Shown piece after piece: positions 24,813 through 34,010 of a DNA stretch of 34,042 nucleotides (position 1 is its first letter; the number at the start of each line of letters is the position of its first letter). Made by a program: the position numbers and the translations under genes. The stretch comes from Gammaproteobacteria bacterium (GTDB lineage Bacteria > Pseudomonadota > Gammaproteobacteria > Steroidobacterales > Steroidobacteraceae): the NCBI GenBank assembly GCA_003132425.1, contig PKXS01000029.1, positions 1-34,042 of the forward strand, read 5' to 3'. The notes beneath the pieces were generated by a model. That model saw only the letters and a list, made by a program, of their open reading frames with translations. It did not search any database and was not told the origin of the DNA.

Positions 24813-24845
24813 ATCCCGGTGCCGCAAGGCACCGGGATTTTCTTT
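24813..24845 (+). terminator. Intrinsic terminator after xoxF
   Basis: A perfect 11-bp stem (ATCCCGGTGCC / GGCACCGGGAT) with a GCAA tetraloop is followed by TTTCTTT. It lies 22 bases past the xoxF stop and before the xoxJ-like gene, so it should lower downstream expression relative to xoxF. Confidence 0.9.
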
Positions 24846-24930
24846 GCCGGCGCTAGGGTGCAACATGGCGCAGCGGATTTGAAACCTTCTGCCGCGACCC
24901 CGGTCTAGAAGCGTTGTGAGGAGCATGGGA

Positions 24931-26574
24931 ATGATCTACAGGCCAGCCAGCAAATTTCAGCGGATAGCGCTAGCTGCCGGCCTGTTGGCTGCCAGCGGCG
25001 CGGCGCTTGCCGGCGACCTTAGCTCGCTGACCGTCTGCGCGGATCCGGGCAACATGCCGCTGTCCAACGAAAAAGGCGAAGGATTCGAGAACAAGATTGC
25101 GCAAGTGATCGGGTCGGCCCTCGGCACGGGCGTGCATTACTACTGGCGGCCGTCGATCGAGCGCGGACTCATGCGCACGACCTTAAGCGCGGGCAACTGC
25201 GATCTGTGGATGGATATGGCCACGGACACCGAAGGCGCAGAGGTCCTAAGCCCATTGTACCGCTCCACCTTCGTACTGGCTTATCGCAACGACAAGGGCA
25301 TCGACATCAAGAGCATGGACGATCCGGCCCTGAAGAAACTTCGCGTCGGCGTGTTCCAGGTGTCGGCGATCCGCGAAGCCTTGTCCGAGCACGGCGTCGT
25401 CAGCAACACCGTGATTCATTACATCAGTCACAATGCCGACATCGTGGAGGACAATCAACCGTCCTACCAGGTTCAGCAAGTCATTGACGGTACCCTCGAT
25501 GTCGCCGCGGCGTGGGGCCCCATGGCCGGCTACTACAAGACGGTCCTGCATGCGCCATTGACCATCCAACCGGTCAATTTGATGGAAGATAAGGTTCCGA
25601 TGGAATTCGATATGGCGCTCGCCGTGCCAAAAGGGCGGCCGGACATCAAAGCGGCCGTCGAACAGGCCCTGGCGGACCACAAGGGCGAAATACGGCAAAT
25701 ACTCATCGATTTCGGCGTGCCGCTGGTCAAGTGCGGCGAATGTCTGGTCTCCGGGGACCTACCCTCGCACGGCGCGTACGCGCCTGACAAACCCGAAGTG
25801 CAAAGCGCCGCAGCGGAAGCGAAAATGCGCAGGGCCAGAATGGCCGATCTGAAGAAATGGCTGGCGCAAGGCGCCGATCCCACCGATGAGTTGAACAACG
25901 CCGTCACGGCCAACGACGTCGATCGTGTGCGCTATCTGTTGGCGCACGGAGCACAGACCAACTCGTTCGACGGCGAAGGCAACACGCCTCTGGTCAATGC
26001 CACTCGTTTCGGTTTCTTTACGGTAGCCGAGTATCTCGCCGCGCACAAAGCGGACACGAATCTTGCCGATCACAGTAGCTGGACGCCGCTGATGTATGCG
26101 GCCTGGGGCGATGACCCAAAGTTGGAAAAAATGCTGCTGGCGCACGGCGCGAGCATGCTGTCGACGAATAACGACGGCCTGACGCCGTTGGCAATCGCCG
26201 CGCAAAACGGCAAGGTCAAGGCGGCGGAAGCGTTGGTGAGCGCGGGCGCCGATGTCAATGCGCCGATTGCGAAGGGCGGTTACACGCCCTTGATGCTGGC
26301 CTCGATCTCCGGCTCCGCCGAACTTGCAACTTCGCTGATTGCGCACGGTGCAAAGGTCAACGCCACGAATCCGGGGGGCGTCACTGCGCTGATGATCGCG
26401 GCTGCCGGCAATCATGTGAGCGTGGCCGATCTATTGCTCAAATCGGGCGCGGACATCGATGCGCGCAGCGAGGACGGCCGCACGGCGCTCGCCATCGCGC
26501 AAGCCAATAACAATGACGCCGTGATCAAGCTGCTGCAGGAAGCCGCTCACCACGGCGCCGTCAAGCCGAGCTGA
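24931..26574 (+). CDS. xoxJ: XoxJ-like periplasmic binding protein fused to ankyrin repeats
   Basis: 547 residues from the ATG at 24931, chosen because GAGGAG ends seven bases upstream; GTG/ATG codons at 24916 and 24925 are in frame but too close to it. A signal peptide ends near GAALA. Residues about 28-275 form a solute-binding-protein fold of the quinoprotein-dehydrogenase-associated type (LTVCADPGNMPLSNEKGEGF, then CDLWMDMATD and KLRVGVFQVSAI), as in MxaJ/XoxJ, thought to help mature or activate the dehydrogenase. Residues about 310-545 are roughly seven ankyrin repeats (GLTPLAIAAQNGKVKAAEAL and similar). Ordinary XoxJ proteins are about 270-300 residues, so the ankyrin tail is an addition. 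It lies between xoxF and a cytochrome gene. Confidence 0.88.
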   Translation: MIYRPASKFQRIALAAGLLAASGAALAGDLSSLTVCADPGNMPLSNEKGEGFENKIAQVIGSALGTGVHYYWRPSIERGLMRTTLSAGNCDLWMDMATDTEGAEVLSPLYRSTFVLAYRNDKGIDIKSMDDPALKKLRVGVFQVSAIREALSEHGVVSNTVIHYISHNADIVEDNQPSYQVQQVIDGTLDVAAAWGPMAGYYKTVLHAPLTIQPVNLMEDKVPMEFDMALAVPKGRPDIKAAVEQALADHKGEIRQILIDFGVPLVKCGECLVSGDLPSHGAYAPDKPEVQSAAAEAKMRRARMADLKKWLAQGADPTDELNNAVTANDVDRVRYLLAHGAQTNSFDGEGNTPLVNATRFGFFTVAEYLAAHKADTNLADHSSWTPLMYAAWGDDPKLEKMLLAHGASMLSTNNDGLTPLAIAAQNGKVKAAEALVSAGADVNAPIAKGGYTPLMLASISGSAELATSLIAHGAKVNATNPGGVTALMIAAAGNHVSVADLLLKSGADIDARSEDGRTALAIAQANNNDAVIKLLQEAAHHGAVKPS

Positions 26575-26631
26575 AGCTACGCGTGAATAACAGCAGTCCG
26601 CAAACCAGATACCGATAGAAGGAGAATTGCA

Positions 26632-27174
26632 GTGCTAAGACGAGTGTCAGCCGTCAGTGTCATCGCGTCCATTGCAGTACTAGCGGCGGTCGGTACCTTC
26701 GGCAGGGTTTGGGCCGGTGGGGACGCGGCGCCGGTCGATTACACCAAGATCTCGCCGGTAGACCTGGTGAAGAACACTCCCAAGGGAAAACTGGTCAATC
26801 CGTACAAGGACACTCAAGCCGACATCGTGGCGCAAGGCGGCAAACTATTGGCGAGCTACTCGTGCAGCGGCTGCCACGGCGGCACCGGCGGCGGCGGCAT
26901 GTGCCCACCGCTGACCAACGACACCTGGGTGTACGGCGGCGACGATGACACGCTGTTCCGGCTCGTGACGCTCGGCAGCGATGAGCTGCAAAAGCAGGGC
27001 TACACCCGCATAGGCCACGAAAACGTGGTCGGTCCGATGCCGCCCTTTGGCGGCATCATCAAGAACGCCGACGATCTTTGGAAAATATTTGCCTTTGTCC
27101 GGGCCAACTATCACGGCGATCCGGCCTATAAATTTGGAGCTCCGCCGCCTCCCCCCGAACCCGCCAACCCGTAA
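26632..27174 (+). CDS. xoxG: XoxG-like cytochrome c
   Basis: 180 residues with a signal peptide ending near RVWA. There is one heme-binding site, C78-SG-C81-H82, and a likely axial Met136 in VVGPMPPFGG. The fold and the 'GGDDDTLFRLVTLGSDELQ' stretch (quoted in part) suit cytochromes that accept electrons from methanol dehydrogenase. The C-terminus is a Pro-rich tail (PPPPPEPANP). A GTG start follows AAGGAGA at a good distance. It follows xoxF-xoxJ on the same strand (57 bases behind xoxJ), so the physiological electron acceptor of XoxF is the best assignment. Another small periplasmic cytochrome role cannot be excluded. Confidence 0.82.
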   Translation: MLRRVSAVSVIASIAVLAAVGTFGRVWAGGDAAPVDYTKISPVDLVKNTPKGKLVNPYKDTQADIVAQGGKLLASYSCSGCHGGTGGGGMCPPLTNDTWVYGGDDDTLFRLVTLGSDELQKQGYTRIGHENVVGPMPPFGGIIKNADDLWKIFAFVRANYHGDPAYKFGAPPPPPEPANP

Positions 27175-27212
27175 GGGCCTATCTGTCTCATTATTGGTAC
27201 ACAAACTGAAAA

Positions 27213-27232
27213 ATGTTGCGGCGCATGTTGCG
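27213..27232. repeat. Direct repeat ATGTTGCG x2 before the sigma-54 activator gene
   Basis: Copies at 27213-27220 and 27225-27232 are 12 bases apart. The stretch includes TTGCGGCGC (27216-27224), a 9-mer also present in the right arm of the xoxF dyad (22540-22548). It could be an autoregulatory site of the activator; this is speculative. Confidence 0.35.
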
Positions 27233-27365
27233 CGATCATCGCAAAAGGACCAGGCTTTGTGTGGGTTGGCCAGACGCAGCGGGAGTCCCGACATCGTCGG
27301 TTATGCGCAACGTCTGAGCATCGGCGAAACAAGAATAGATGCCTCGAGCCGTTGAGGGGGACGTT

Positions 27366-29354
27366 ATGTCGAACGAGAATCTCGCGACCAGCCACGCGTC
27401 CCGCATCCTTAGCGTCGTACAGAGTGGATTCCAGCCCGCCGGAATCGAGCCCCATGTCACGCGCTCCTGGCACCGCTGCGTGCGCGAATATGGCATCGAG
27501 CCGTCGGCGCCGCGCCAAATCGCCATCCTGAATCCGCTATCCCTGAAGGAATTGCAACAGCGCATGGGCGAGCTGCTGCCGGTGGCACGCGCGGAAATGG
27601 AGAGCCTGTATGAGCAGATAGCGGGCTCCGGCTTCGCGGTGATCTTGTCGGATACTCAGGGCGCCGTGCTCAGCACGATTACCGATCCGTCATTGCAACG
27701 CGAGTTCCGTCAGGCCGGGTTGTCGCTCGGCGCCCTGTGGGACGAACGTCACGAAGGGACCAACGGCATCGGTACCTGTCTTGCGGAAGGCGGTCCGGTG
27801 ACGGTGCATCGCGAGGAGCATTTCCGCGGGTACAACTTGTCGTTGTCCTGTTCCGCGGCGCCGATTCTCGATCCGCACGGGGTCATGATGGGAGTGCTCG
27901 ATGCATCCACCGTAAAATCGAGCGATAGCCGGCTGATCCAGCGCCACACGATGGCGCTCGTCAACATGTCGGCCAATCTGATCGCGCGCTGGAATTTTCT
28001 GAACCAATACGAGCAGTCCTGGATCTTGCGTTTTCACAGCCGGCCGGAATTCGTCGGATTGCTGCACGAGGCGCTGGTTGCCGTCGATGGCTCCGGCAAT
28101 ATATTGGCGGTCAACGAGAGCGCGCTTCTGCAGCTTGGCTGTTCGACCCGGAAAATGTTGATCGGCCAATCGATCGAGAGGTTCTTCCAATTCGACTTTG
28201 GAACATTGGATCAGCGCGCCAAATTTGAACCCAGCGCGATCTGGCCGGTGCGCGATCTCGCTCACGGCAGACGATTCTTCGCCGTGGTGCGCGCTCCGCT
28301 GCGCAACGCCGTGCGAGCTCTCGCATTGGCGACGCCGGATCATAGCCGCGACAAGATCGACGCGGCGCCGCACGAACGCGGGCAGCAGCACGTCGTCGAG
28401 GACGCGCAGATGCGCAAGAACCTGGCGGCCGGCCGGCAGCTATTTGCGAAGCAGGTGCCGATCTTACTGCAAGGCGCGACCGGCACCGGCAAGGAAGCCT
28501 TCGCGAAGGCATTGCATCGAGGCGGGTTGTGGTTCGACAAGCCGTTCGTCACGGTCAATTGCGCGGCAATTCCGGAGAGCCTGATCGAGAGCGAGTTGTT
28601 CGGCTATACGCGCGGCGCCTTCACCGGCGCCGTGAAGGAAGGCCGGGTCGGCAAGATCCTTCAATCCAACGGCGGCACGTTGTTCCTCGACGAGATCGGC
28701 GACATGCCGTTGATGCTGCAGACGAGGCTGCTGCGCGTGATCGAGGAACGAGAGGTCGTGCCGCTCGGCAGCGATCAGGCCATTCCGGTCAATTTGCACG
28801 TGATCAGCGCCACGCATCGCGACATTCATCAGATGATTCAAAGCGGCGAATTTCGCGAGGATCTTTACTACCGCTTGAACGGCATCACGCTGCAATTGCC
28901 GCTATTGCGCGATCGCGGCGATAGGGCTGAATTGATTCGCACTCTGCTGCAGGAGGAGAACTGCGGCCAGGATAGCGCGGAGATCGCCGAAGACGCATTC
29001 CGCAAGCTCTTGGACTATTCCTGGCCCGGCAATATTCGCCAATTGCGCAATGCCTTGCGGACCGCGGCGGCGCTGTGCCGCGACGGCATCATCCGGCTGT
29101 CGAATCTACCGCAGGAGATTCTCGACACCGAGAGCCGCGCATTGCCGCCGACAACGGCCGCGGGGACGCCGGAGACATCTCCGGTCACGGCGAGTTTGCC
29201 CTCTGCGGCGCTGCGTGAAGCGGAGTGCGCCGCGCTGCTGCGGGAGCTCGAGCGCATGCGCTGGAATATCAGCCGCACCGCGCAGGCATTGGGCATCAGC
29301 CGCAATACTCTTTATCGCAAGATTCACAAGCACCGAATCGTTCTGGAGCACTGA
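27366..29354 (+). CDS. Sigma-54-dependent transcriptional activator, AcoR family
   Basis: 662 residues from the ATG at 27366 (GAGGGG upstream). The N-terminal part is a GAF-type sensor region (VTRSWHRCVREYGIEP, then GTNGIGTCLAEGGPVTVHRE, a usual AcoR signature), followed by a PAS-like segment around 225-300. The AAA+ domain has Walker A GATGTGK (370-376), the sigma-54 contact loop GAFTGA (417-422), Walker B TLFLDEIGD and an arginine-finger region. A Fis-type helix-turn-helix closes the protein (ISRTAQALGISRNTLYRKIH). It should activate RpoN promoters; -24/-12 matches lie upstream of xoxF, frmA and the porin, so it is the likely regulator of this C1 cluster. The inducer may be an alcohol or aldehyde. 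Confidence 0.93.
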   Translation: MSNENLATSHASRILSVVQSGFQPAGIEPHVTRSWHRCVREYGIEPSAPRQIAILNPLSLKELQQRMGELLPVARAEMESLYEQIAGSGFAVILSDTQGAVLSTITDPSLQREFRQAGLSLGALWDERHEGTNGIGTCLAEGGPVTVHREEHFRGYNLSLSCSAAPILDPHGVMMGVLDASTVKSSDSRLIQRHTMALVNMSANLIARWNFLNQYEQSWILRFHSRPEFVGLLHEALVAVDGSGNILAVNESALLQLGCSTRKMLIGQSIERFFQFDFGTLDQRAKFEPSAIWPVRDLAHGRRFFAVVRAPLRNAVRALALATPDHSRDKIDAAPHERGQQHVVEDAQMRKNLAAGRQLFAKQVPILLQGATGTGKEAFAKALHRGGLWFDKPFVTVNCAAIPESLIESELFGYTRGAFTGAVKEGRVGKILQSNGGTLFLDEIGDMPLMLQTRLLRVIEEREVVPLGSDQAIPVNLHVISATHRDIHQMIQSGEFREDLYYRLNGITLQLPLLRDRGDRAELIRTLLQEENCGQDSAEIAEDAFRKLLDYSWPGNIRQLRNALRTAAALCRDGIIRLSNLPQEILDTESRALPPTTAAGTPETSPVTASLPSAALREAECAALLRELERMRWNISRTAQALGISRNTLYRKIHKHRIVLEH

Positions 29355-29370
29355 TCGCCCCGGCAGGCGC

Positions 29371-29391
29371 GCGGCCCGCGGCCCGCGGCCG
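29371..29391. repeat. Tandem GC-rich heptamer (GCGGCCC), three copies
   Basis: Two full copies and a near-complete third (GCGGCCG) lie just after the activator stop. It is probably a slippage repeat with no evident function. Confidence 0.6.
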
Positions 29392-29395
29392 ATGA

Positions 29396-29420
29396 AAGGT
29401 CCCCGCCCAGCGGGGACCTT
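29396..29420. terminator. Bidirectional hairpin terminator between activator and gfa
   Basis: A perfect 11-bp stem (AAGGTCCCCGC / GCGGGGACCTT) with a CCA loop lies between two convergent genes. T-runs are short (TT on the forward strand, TTT on the reverse), but position and symmetry suit a shared terminator. Confidence 0.75.
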
Positions 29421-29436
29421 ACTTGCGGAACCGACT

Positions 29437-30009
29437 TCAGGCTTTCAAGACGCCCGATTGTTTCGCGGCATGAGTCGCCAGCGCGTCCATCAGCGGCGGA
29501 TTCAAACAGTCGTACGGTTCCAGACCGAGCTGTTTCAGCCGGCTTCGAACCGCGCCCATATTCGCCGGATCCGCACCCGCCTCGATGATCGAGGAGACAA
29601 ACGCCGCGAAACCCGGCGGCGACCAACCCGATTCCGTCGACAACTCGGAGTGGATGAAGTCGAGACCGTGAAACGCGTGCTTGGTATTCTCGATGCGGCC
29701 GAACATGTGAACACCGCACACCTTGCACGCATGGCGGTGAATGGTCGCCGCCGTATCGACAACTTTGAGCTTATCGGCGTTTTGCGTTACGGTGATCTTG
29801 TCACGCGGCACCACCCCAACTACCGAAAACAGCACGCCCTTGGGCCTCCAGCACTGGGTGCAGCCGCATGCATGGTTGTGCAGAACCTGCGATTTCACGG
29901 ATACCTTGACAGGCTTATCGGTGCATTTGCAGGTCAGGGTTCCGCCAGCAAAGTCTTTCGACCCTTGCTTGATACCGTTGTCGACCGACGGGTGAATTGA
30001 AACTGTCAT
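29437..30009 (-). CDS. gfa: Glutathione-dependent formaldehyde-activating enzyme
   Basis: 190 residues from the ATG at 30009 ([12 protein letters not shown]). It speeds the condensation of formaldehyde with glutathione to S-hydroxymethylglutathione. The zinc-binding cysteines of the Gfa/CENP-V fold are all visible: C27-x-C29 (LTCKCTD), C48-x-C50-xx-C53 (HACGCTQCW) and C95-xx-C98 (HACKVCG). The total length matches Gfa of about 190 residues. It lies directly behind frmA on the same strand (86 bases), and with fghA upstream it completes the glutathione route from formaldehyde to formate. This fits the methanol dehydrogenase next door. Confidence 0.93.
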   Translation of the reverse strand: MTVSIHPSVDNGIKQGSKDFAGGTLTCKCTDKPVKVSVKSQVLHNHACGCTQCWRPKGVLFSVVGVVPRDKITVTQNADKLKVVDTAATIHRHACKVCGVHMFGRIENTKHAFHGLDFIHSELSTESGWSPPGFAAFVSSIIEAGADPANMGAVRSRLKQLGLEPYDCLNPPLMDALATHAAKQSGVLKA

Positions 30010-30036
30010 GATGTTTCCTCTCAATAGTTTTCTAAC

Positions 30037-30071
30037 AGCCGTTCACACGGCTTCTTTAACGATCAATCGTT
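30037..30071. repeat. Two short dyads between frmA and gfa
   Basis: AGCCGT-TCAC-ACGGCT (30037-30052) and AACGAT-CA-ATCGTT (30058-30071) stand side by side in the 86-base frmA-gfa gap. They could be an operator, or hairpins that tune gfa expression. Neither has a T-run on the reverse strand. Confidence 0.45.
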
Positions 30072-30095
30072 GCGACTTGCGCCCCCCATTTTCGC

Positions 30096-31217
<1,122 letters not shown>

Positions 31218-31274
31218 CTAATGAAATGCTTTTCGTGTGCTCTTCGGCCGACGTTACGAGAGACGCATAGCCAC

Positions 31275-31291
31275 AAGCAGCTTGCGTGCCA
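31275..31291 (-). promoter_or_regulatory. Sigma-54 (-24/-12) promoter of frmA-gfa
   Basis: The reverse strand reads TGGCACG-CAAG-CTGC-TT. The -24 box is a perfect match, the -12 box has C for the first T, and the invariant GG and GC are ten bases apart. Transcription would start near 31266, about 61 bases before the frmA ATG. Confidence 0.7.
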
Positions 31292-31386
31292 GCCGGCACC
31301 AAGCGGCAATAATGCTGGCCGATCAGATACTTGCACGCCAAAACAGCATACCTGCGTAGGTAGGTTGCGCATGGTGTTTCTGAACC

Positions 31387-31414
31387 GCTACAGTTTGTGC
31401 CACAGAACTGTAGC
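31387..31414. promoter_or_regulatory. Perfect 9-bp-arm palindrome, candidate activator site for frmA
   Basis: GCTACAGTT (31387-31395), a 10-base spacer TGTGCCACAG, then AACTGTAGC (31406-31414). The centre is about 135 bp upstream of the start predicted for the sigma-54 promoter at 31275-31291. It also lies 17 bases past the fghA stop, but no T-run follows, so an enhancer is favoured over a terminator. It shares CAGTT with the xoxF dyad. Confidence 0.6.
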
Positions 31415-31424
31415 AGCGCGGGCG

Positions 31425-31436
31425 GCCTGATCAGGC
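31425..31436. repeat. Perfect 12-bp palindrome GCCTGATCAGGC at the fghA stop
   Basis: It is self-complementary and includes the stop codon of fghA. No function is evident. It may add to a 3'-end structure with the nearby 31387-31414 palindrome. Confidence 0.45.
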
Positions 31437-32276
31437 ATGCAGAGCTGCCGCGTGATGGCGTAGATGATCTTCCATGAAGGTACTGATGAAGTAATAACTG
31501 TGGTCGTAGCCTGCTTGCAGGCGCAGCCTTAGTGCCTGCCCGGACTCGCGGCAGGCGGCTTCAAAGAGCTGAGGACGCAGCTGCTCGGCTAAGAATTTGT
31601 CCCCTTCGCCTTGATCGATGAGGATGGTGCCGGGCAAACGGCGACGCTTTACCAAGACGCAGGCGTCGTAGTCTTCCCAGGTTGCACGGTCTTCGCCTAG
31701 GAATCGGGAAAACGCCTTGCGTCCCCACGGCACTTGCGACGGCGCCACGATGGGCGCAAAGGCGGACACCGAACAATAGCGATCAGGGTTCTTCAGCGCG
31801 ATCGTCAATGCACCGTGGCCGCCCATCGAATGCCCGAAGATGCTCTGTCGGCTGATCTCGATCGGGAAGTGCGCGGCGACGATCTCCGGCAACTCGCGGC
31901 TAACATAGCTATACATGTTGAAGAAGCGCGACCACGGCGCCTGAGTGGCGTCCAGATAGAAACCCGCCGCAGTGCCGGCTTCCCAATCCGCCGCTTCATC
32001 GGGAATACCTGTATTGCGCGGACTGGTGTCGGGTGCCACCAGGATCAGACCCAGTTCCGACGCGAGCCGTTGCGCGCCGGCCTTGACGGTAAAATTCTCT
32101 TCGCTGCACGTAAGCCCCGCCAGGAAGTACAACGCGGGTACCCGGCCGCTTCGCGCTTGTGGCGGCCTATAAACCGCGAACCGCATCGGGCCGGCGCAGA
32201 CCGCCGACGTGTGGCGATAGAAGCCCTGCACGCCACCGAAACTGGAATGCTCGGAAATGGTTTCGATGGGAGTCAT
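31431..32276 (-). CDS. fghA: S-formylglutathione hydrolase
   Basis: 281 residues from the ATG at 32276 (MTPIETISEHSSFGGVQGF), the usual FghA N-terminus; the longer frame to 32405 is not supported. It splits S-formylglutathione into formate and glutathione. The alpha/beta-hydrolase nucleophile is Ser150 in FGHSMGGHGA. The likely acid is in IDQGEGDKFL and the His in GYDHSYYFISTF. LAGLTCSEENF near residue 53 is also typical. It shares orientation with frmA and gfa but is separated from frmA by 225 bases that contain frmA's own sigma-54 promoter. Confidence 0.95.
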   Translation of the reverse strand: MTPIETISEHSSFGGVQGFYRHTSAVCAGPMRFAVYRPPQARSGRVPALYFLAGLTCSEENFTVKAGAQRLASELGLILVAPDTSPRNTGIPDEAADWEAGTAAGFYLDATQAPWSRFFNMYSYVSRELPEIVAAHFPIEISRQSIFGHSMGGHGALTIALKNPDRYCSVSAFAPIVAPSQVPWGRKAFSRFLGEDRATWEDYDACVLVKRRRLPGTILIDQGEGDKFLAEQLRPQLFEAACRESGQALRLRLQAGYDHSYYFISTFMEDHLRHHAAALHA

Positions 32277-32607
32277 GCTTGCGATTCCAAATTGCAACGC
32301 GCCGGGGCAGCAGTTTAGCCCAGCCGCCGCGCACCCGCGCCAGCGCGTTCGCAACGCTGCGCCGCATCGGTGTGTTCCCTGCAACAGCTGTATCTGAATC
32401 AACACAGAGTGCGACAGATCTGATTCTACGGCGTGACACAGGAATACTCATGACCGCACACCGGAGGCCAATCAGTTTGCTTGCGCGCAACACAATGACC
32501 GGCGAACGCCAATTACGCTCGACTAACGACGTGAGCCTGTGAATCCTTTGCTACAAAGCGCAAGAGCATGCGCAGTTTGCGCCGCCGTCGACCCTCGGTT
32601 GCGTATT

Positions 32608-32623
32608 TGGTACGCCTCTTGCA
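32608..32623 (+). promoter_or_regulatory. Sigma-54 (-24/-12) promoter of the porin gene
   Basis: TGGTACG-CCTC-TTGCA matches the RpoN consensus except T for C in TGGC, with correct ten-base spacing. A start near 32634 gives a 92-base leader. The 449-base fghA-porin gap (32277-32725) also holds CAGTTTGC at 32473-32480 and 32573-32580, and TTGCGCGCAA at 32481-32490. I see no gene in it. Confidence 0.6.
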
Positions 32624-32725
32624 CTGAAGTCCCTGAGGCTTACCGGCGCCATGCGGCGTCTGGCGGCAGTTCGCTGCAGCAGCCGTTAACGTCACACAAA
32701 AAACTCGAAGCGAAAGGGGGTTTTC

Positions 32726-33988
32726 ATGAAAACGAGTACCAAGCTTGTGGTCGCGCTGAGTGCCGCGCTGTGGCTCGTTCCGATGACCAGAGCGGTCGCC
32801 GGAATCGATGTCACCGCCGGCGATTGGAAATTGGATTTCTCCGGAAACGTGAATGGGTTCTATGTGGGGGCCAGCTGCGATACTCCGAGCTCCACCACGG
32901 GCGTAACCGGCGGTCTCGCTTGCGCCGGTGATAATTCGACATCGGTTCGCAACGGTTTGCTGCCCGCGGCTCTGGTGTTCAGCGCTACGACGCGGCAGGA
33001 CGATTTCGATATCGATGTGACCATCGGATTCTATCCCGGCATCAATAGCTCGGCAGCGGGCCAAGTCAACTTGGGTGGCGGCAGTCCAACCGCTTTGGCG
33101 ACACCGGGCATCGATGCGCGCCAGGCGTTCTTTACCTTCGGTGATGCCAGCTGGGGGACGGTGAAAATTGGCCGCGACATCGGTCTATTCGCCAAGGACG
33201 CGATTCTCGACGATATGACCTTGCTGGGAATGGGCACTGCTTCGGGCAATCAGGCACCGAGTAACACCAGCCTCGGCCGTATCGGGCTGGGCTACATCTA
33301 TACGGATTGGGAACCGCAGATCACGTATACGACACCTAGTTTCAGCGGGTTCGCCGCATCGGCCGGTGTCTTCCAGCCGCTCGACGAATTTAATCAAGAT
33401 AACCCGCTGGATTATTCGAAGCACACCTCGCCGCAGTTCCAAGCGGGGGTCAGCTACAGTTTTGGTGATCCGAAGAGCGACGCCTTGACCGGCAAGGTCT
33501 GGGTGGACGTCGTCACTCAGCAATACCAACTTCCCTCCGGAACCTATCCGACTGGATTATCGACAAGCAACGACGGCACCGCGGTCGACGGAGGGGTGAA
33601 ACTGGACGTCGCTGGATTCGAGGCTGTGCTATACGGATATACCGGCAAGGGAGTCGGAACGACGGGTCTTTACCTGGATGCGCTATCGGCCGGGGGCGAC
33701 ACGCGCAAATCCGACGGTGGCTACGTCCAAGCTACGTATAAATTCGACAAGCTCAAAGTCGGCTTGAGCTATGGTATATCCGATCTGAAGCTCGCCGATG
33801 ATGAACAAGCGACCGAGAACACCAGCACCCTGCTCAAGCGCAATGCTTCGGGCGTTGTCGGCGTGTACTACAGTCTCACGAAGAGCGTGACCTTGGTCGG
33901 CGAGTACATCGACACGAAGGCCACGGCGTGGGGCGGCGACGAGGCGAGGGAAAGGGACTACGCCCTGGGCGGGATCCTGTTTTTCTGA
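32726..33988 (+). CDS. Outer-membrane porin
   Basis: 420 residues with a signal peptide cleaved near AVA-25. The mature protein starts GIDVTAGDWKLDFSGNVNGF and is rich in alternating amphipathic strands (FFTFGDASWGTVKIGRDIGL, VGLSYGISDLKLADD, VTLVGEYIDTKA). It ends in Phe-Phe, the usual signal for beta-barrel assembly. This arrangement is that of Gram-negative trimeric general porins. A GAAAGGGGG stretch precedes the ATG. It lies next to the formaldehyde-oxidation genes, divergent from fghA, under a sigma-54-type promoter. A role in taking up a C1 substrate, metal or co-substrate is possible but not shown. Confidence 0.85.
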   Translation: MKTSTKLVVALSAALWLVPMTRAVAGIDVTAGDWKLDFSGNVNGFYVGASCDTPSSTTGVTGGLACAGDNSTSVRNGLLPAALVFSATTRQDDFDIDVTIGFYPGINSSAAGQVNLGGGSPTALATPGIDARQAFFTFGDASWGTVKIGRDIGLFAKDAILDDMTLLGMGTASGNQAPSNTSLGRIGLGYIYTDWEPQITYTTPSFSGFAASAGVFQPLDEFNQDNPLDYSKHTSPQFQAGVSYSFGDPKSDALTGKVWVDVVTQQYQLPSGTYPTGLSTSNDGTAVDGGVKLDVAGFEAVLYGYTGKGVGTTGLYLDALSAGGDTRKSDGGYVQATYKFDKLKVGLSYGISDLKLADDEQATENTSTLLKRNASGVVGVYYSLTKSVTLVGEYIDTKATAWGGDEARERDYALGGILFF

Positions 33989-33996
33989 TTTACGAG

Positions 33997-34010
33997 GCGG
34001 GTCAACCCGC
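33997..34010. repeat. Small hairpin GCGGGT-CA-ACCCGC after the porin stop
   Basis: Six-base arms lie just past the porin stop. There is no T-run within the window, so terminator function is only possible. Confidence 0.35.

Noticed and set aside
31386-31401. Reverse-strand TGGCACAAACTGTAGC as a sigma-54 promoter for frmA
   Set aside because: GG and GC are 11 bases apart and the -12 box is poor. The element at 31275-31291 is better, and this stretch belongs to the palindrome.
31221-31430. 69-codon forward ORF between frmA and fghA
   Set aside because: It covers the sigma-54 promoter and palindrome of frmA, and its translation has no recognisable features.
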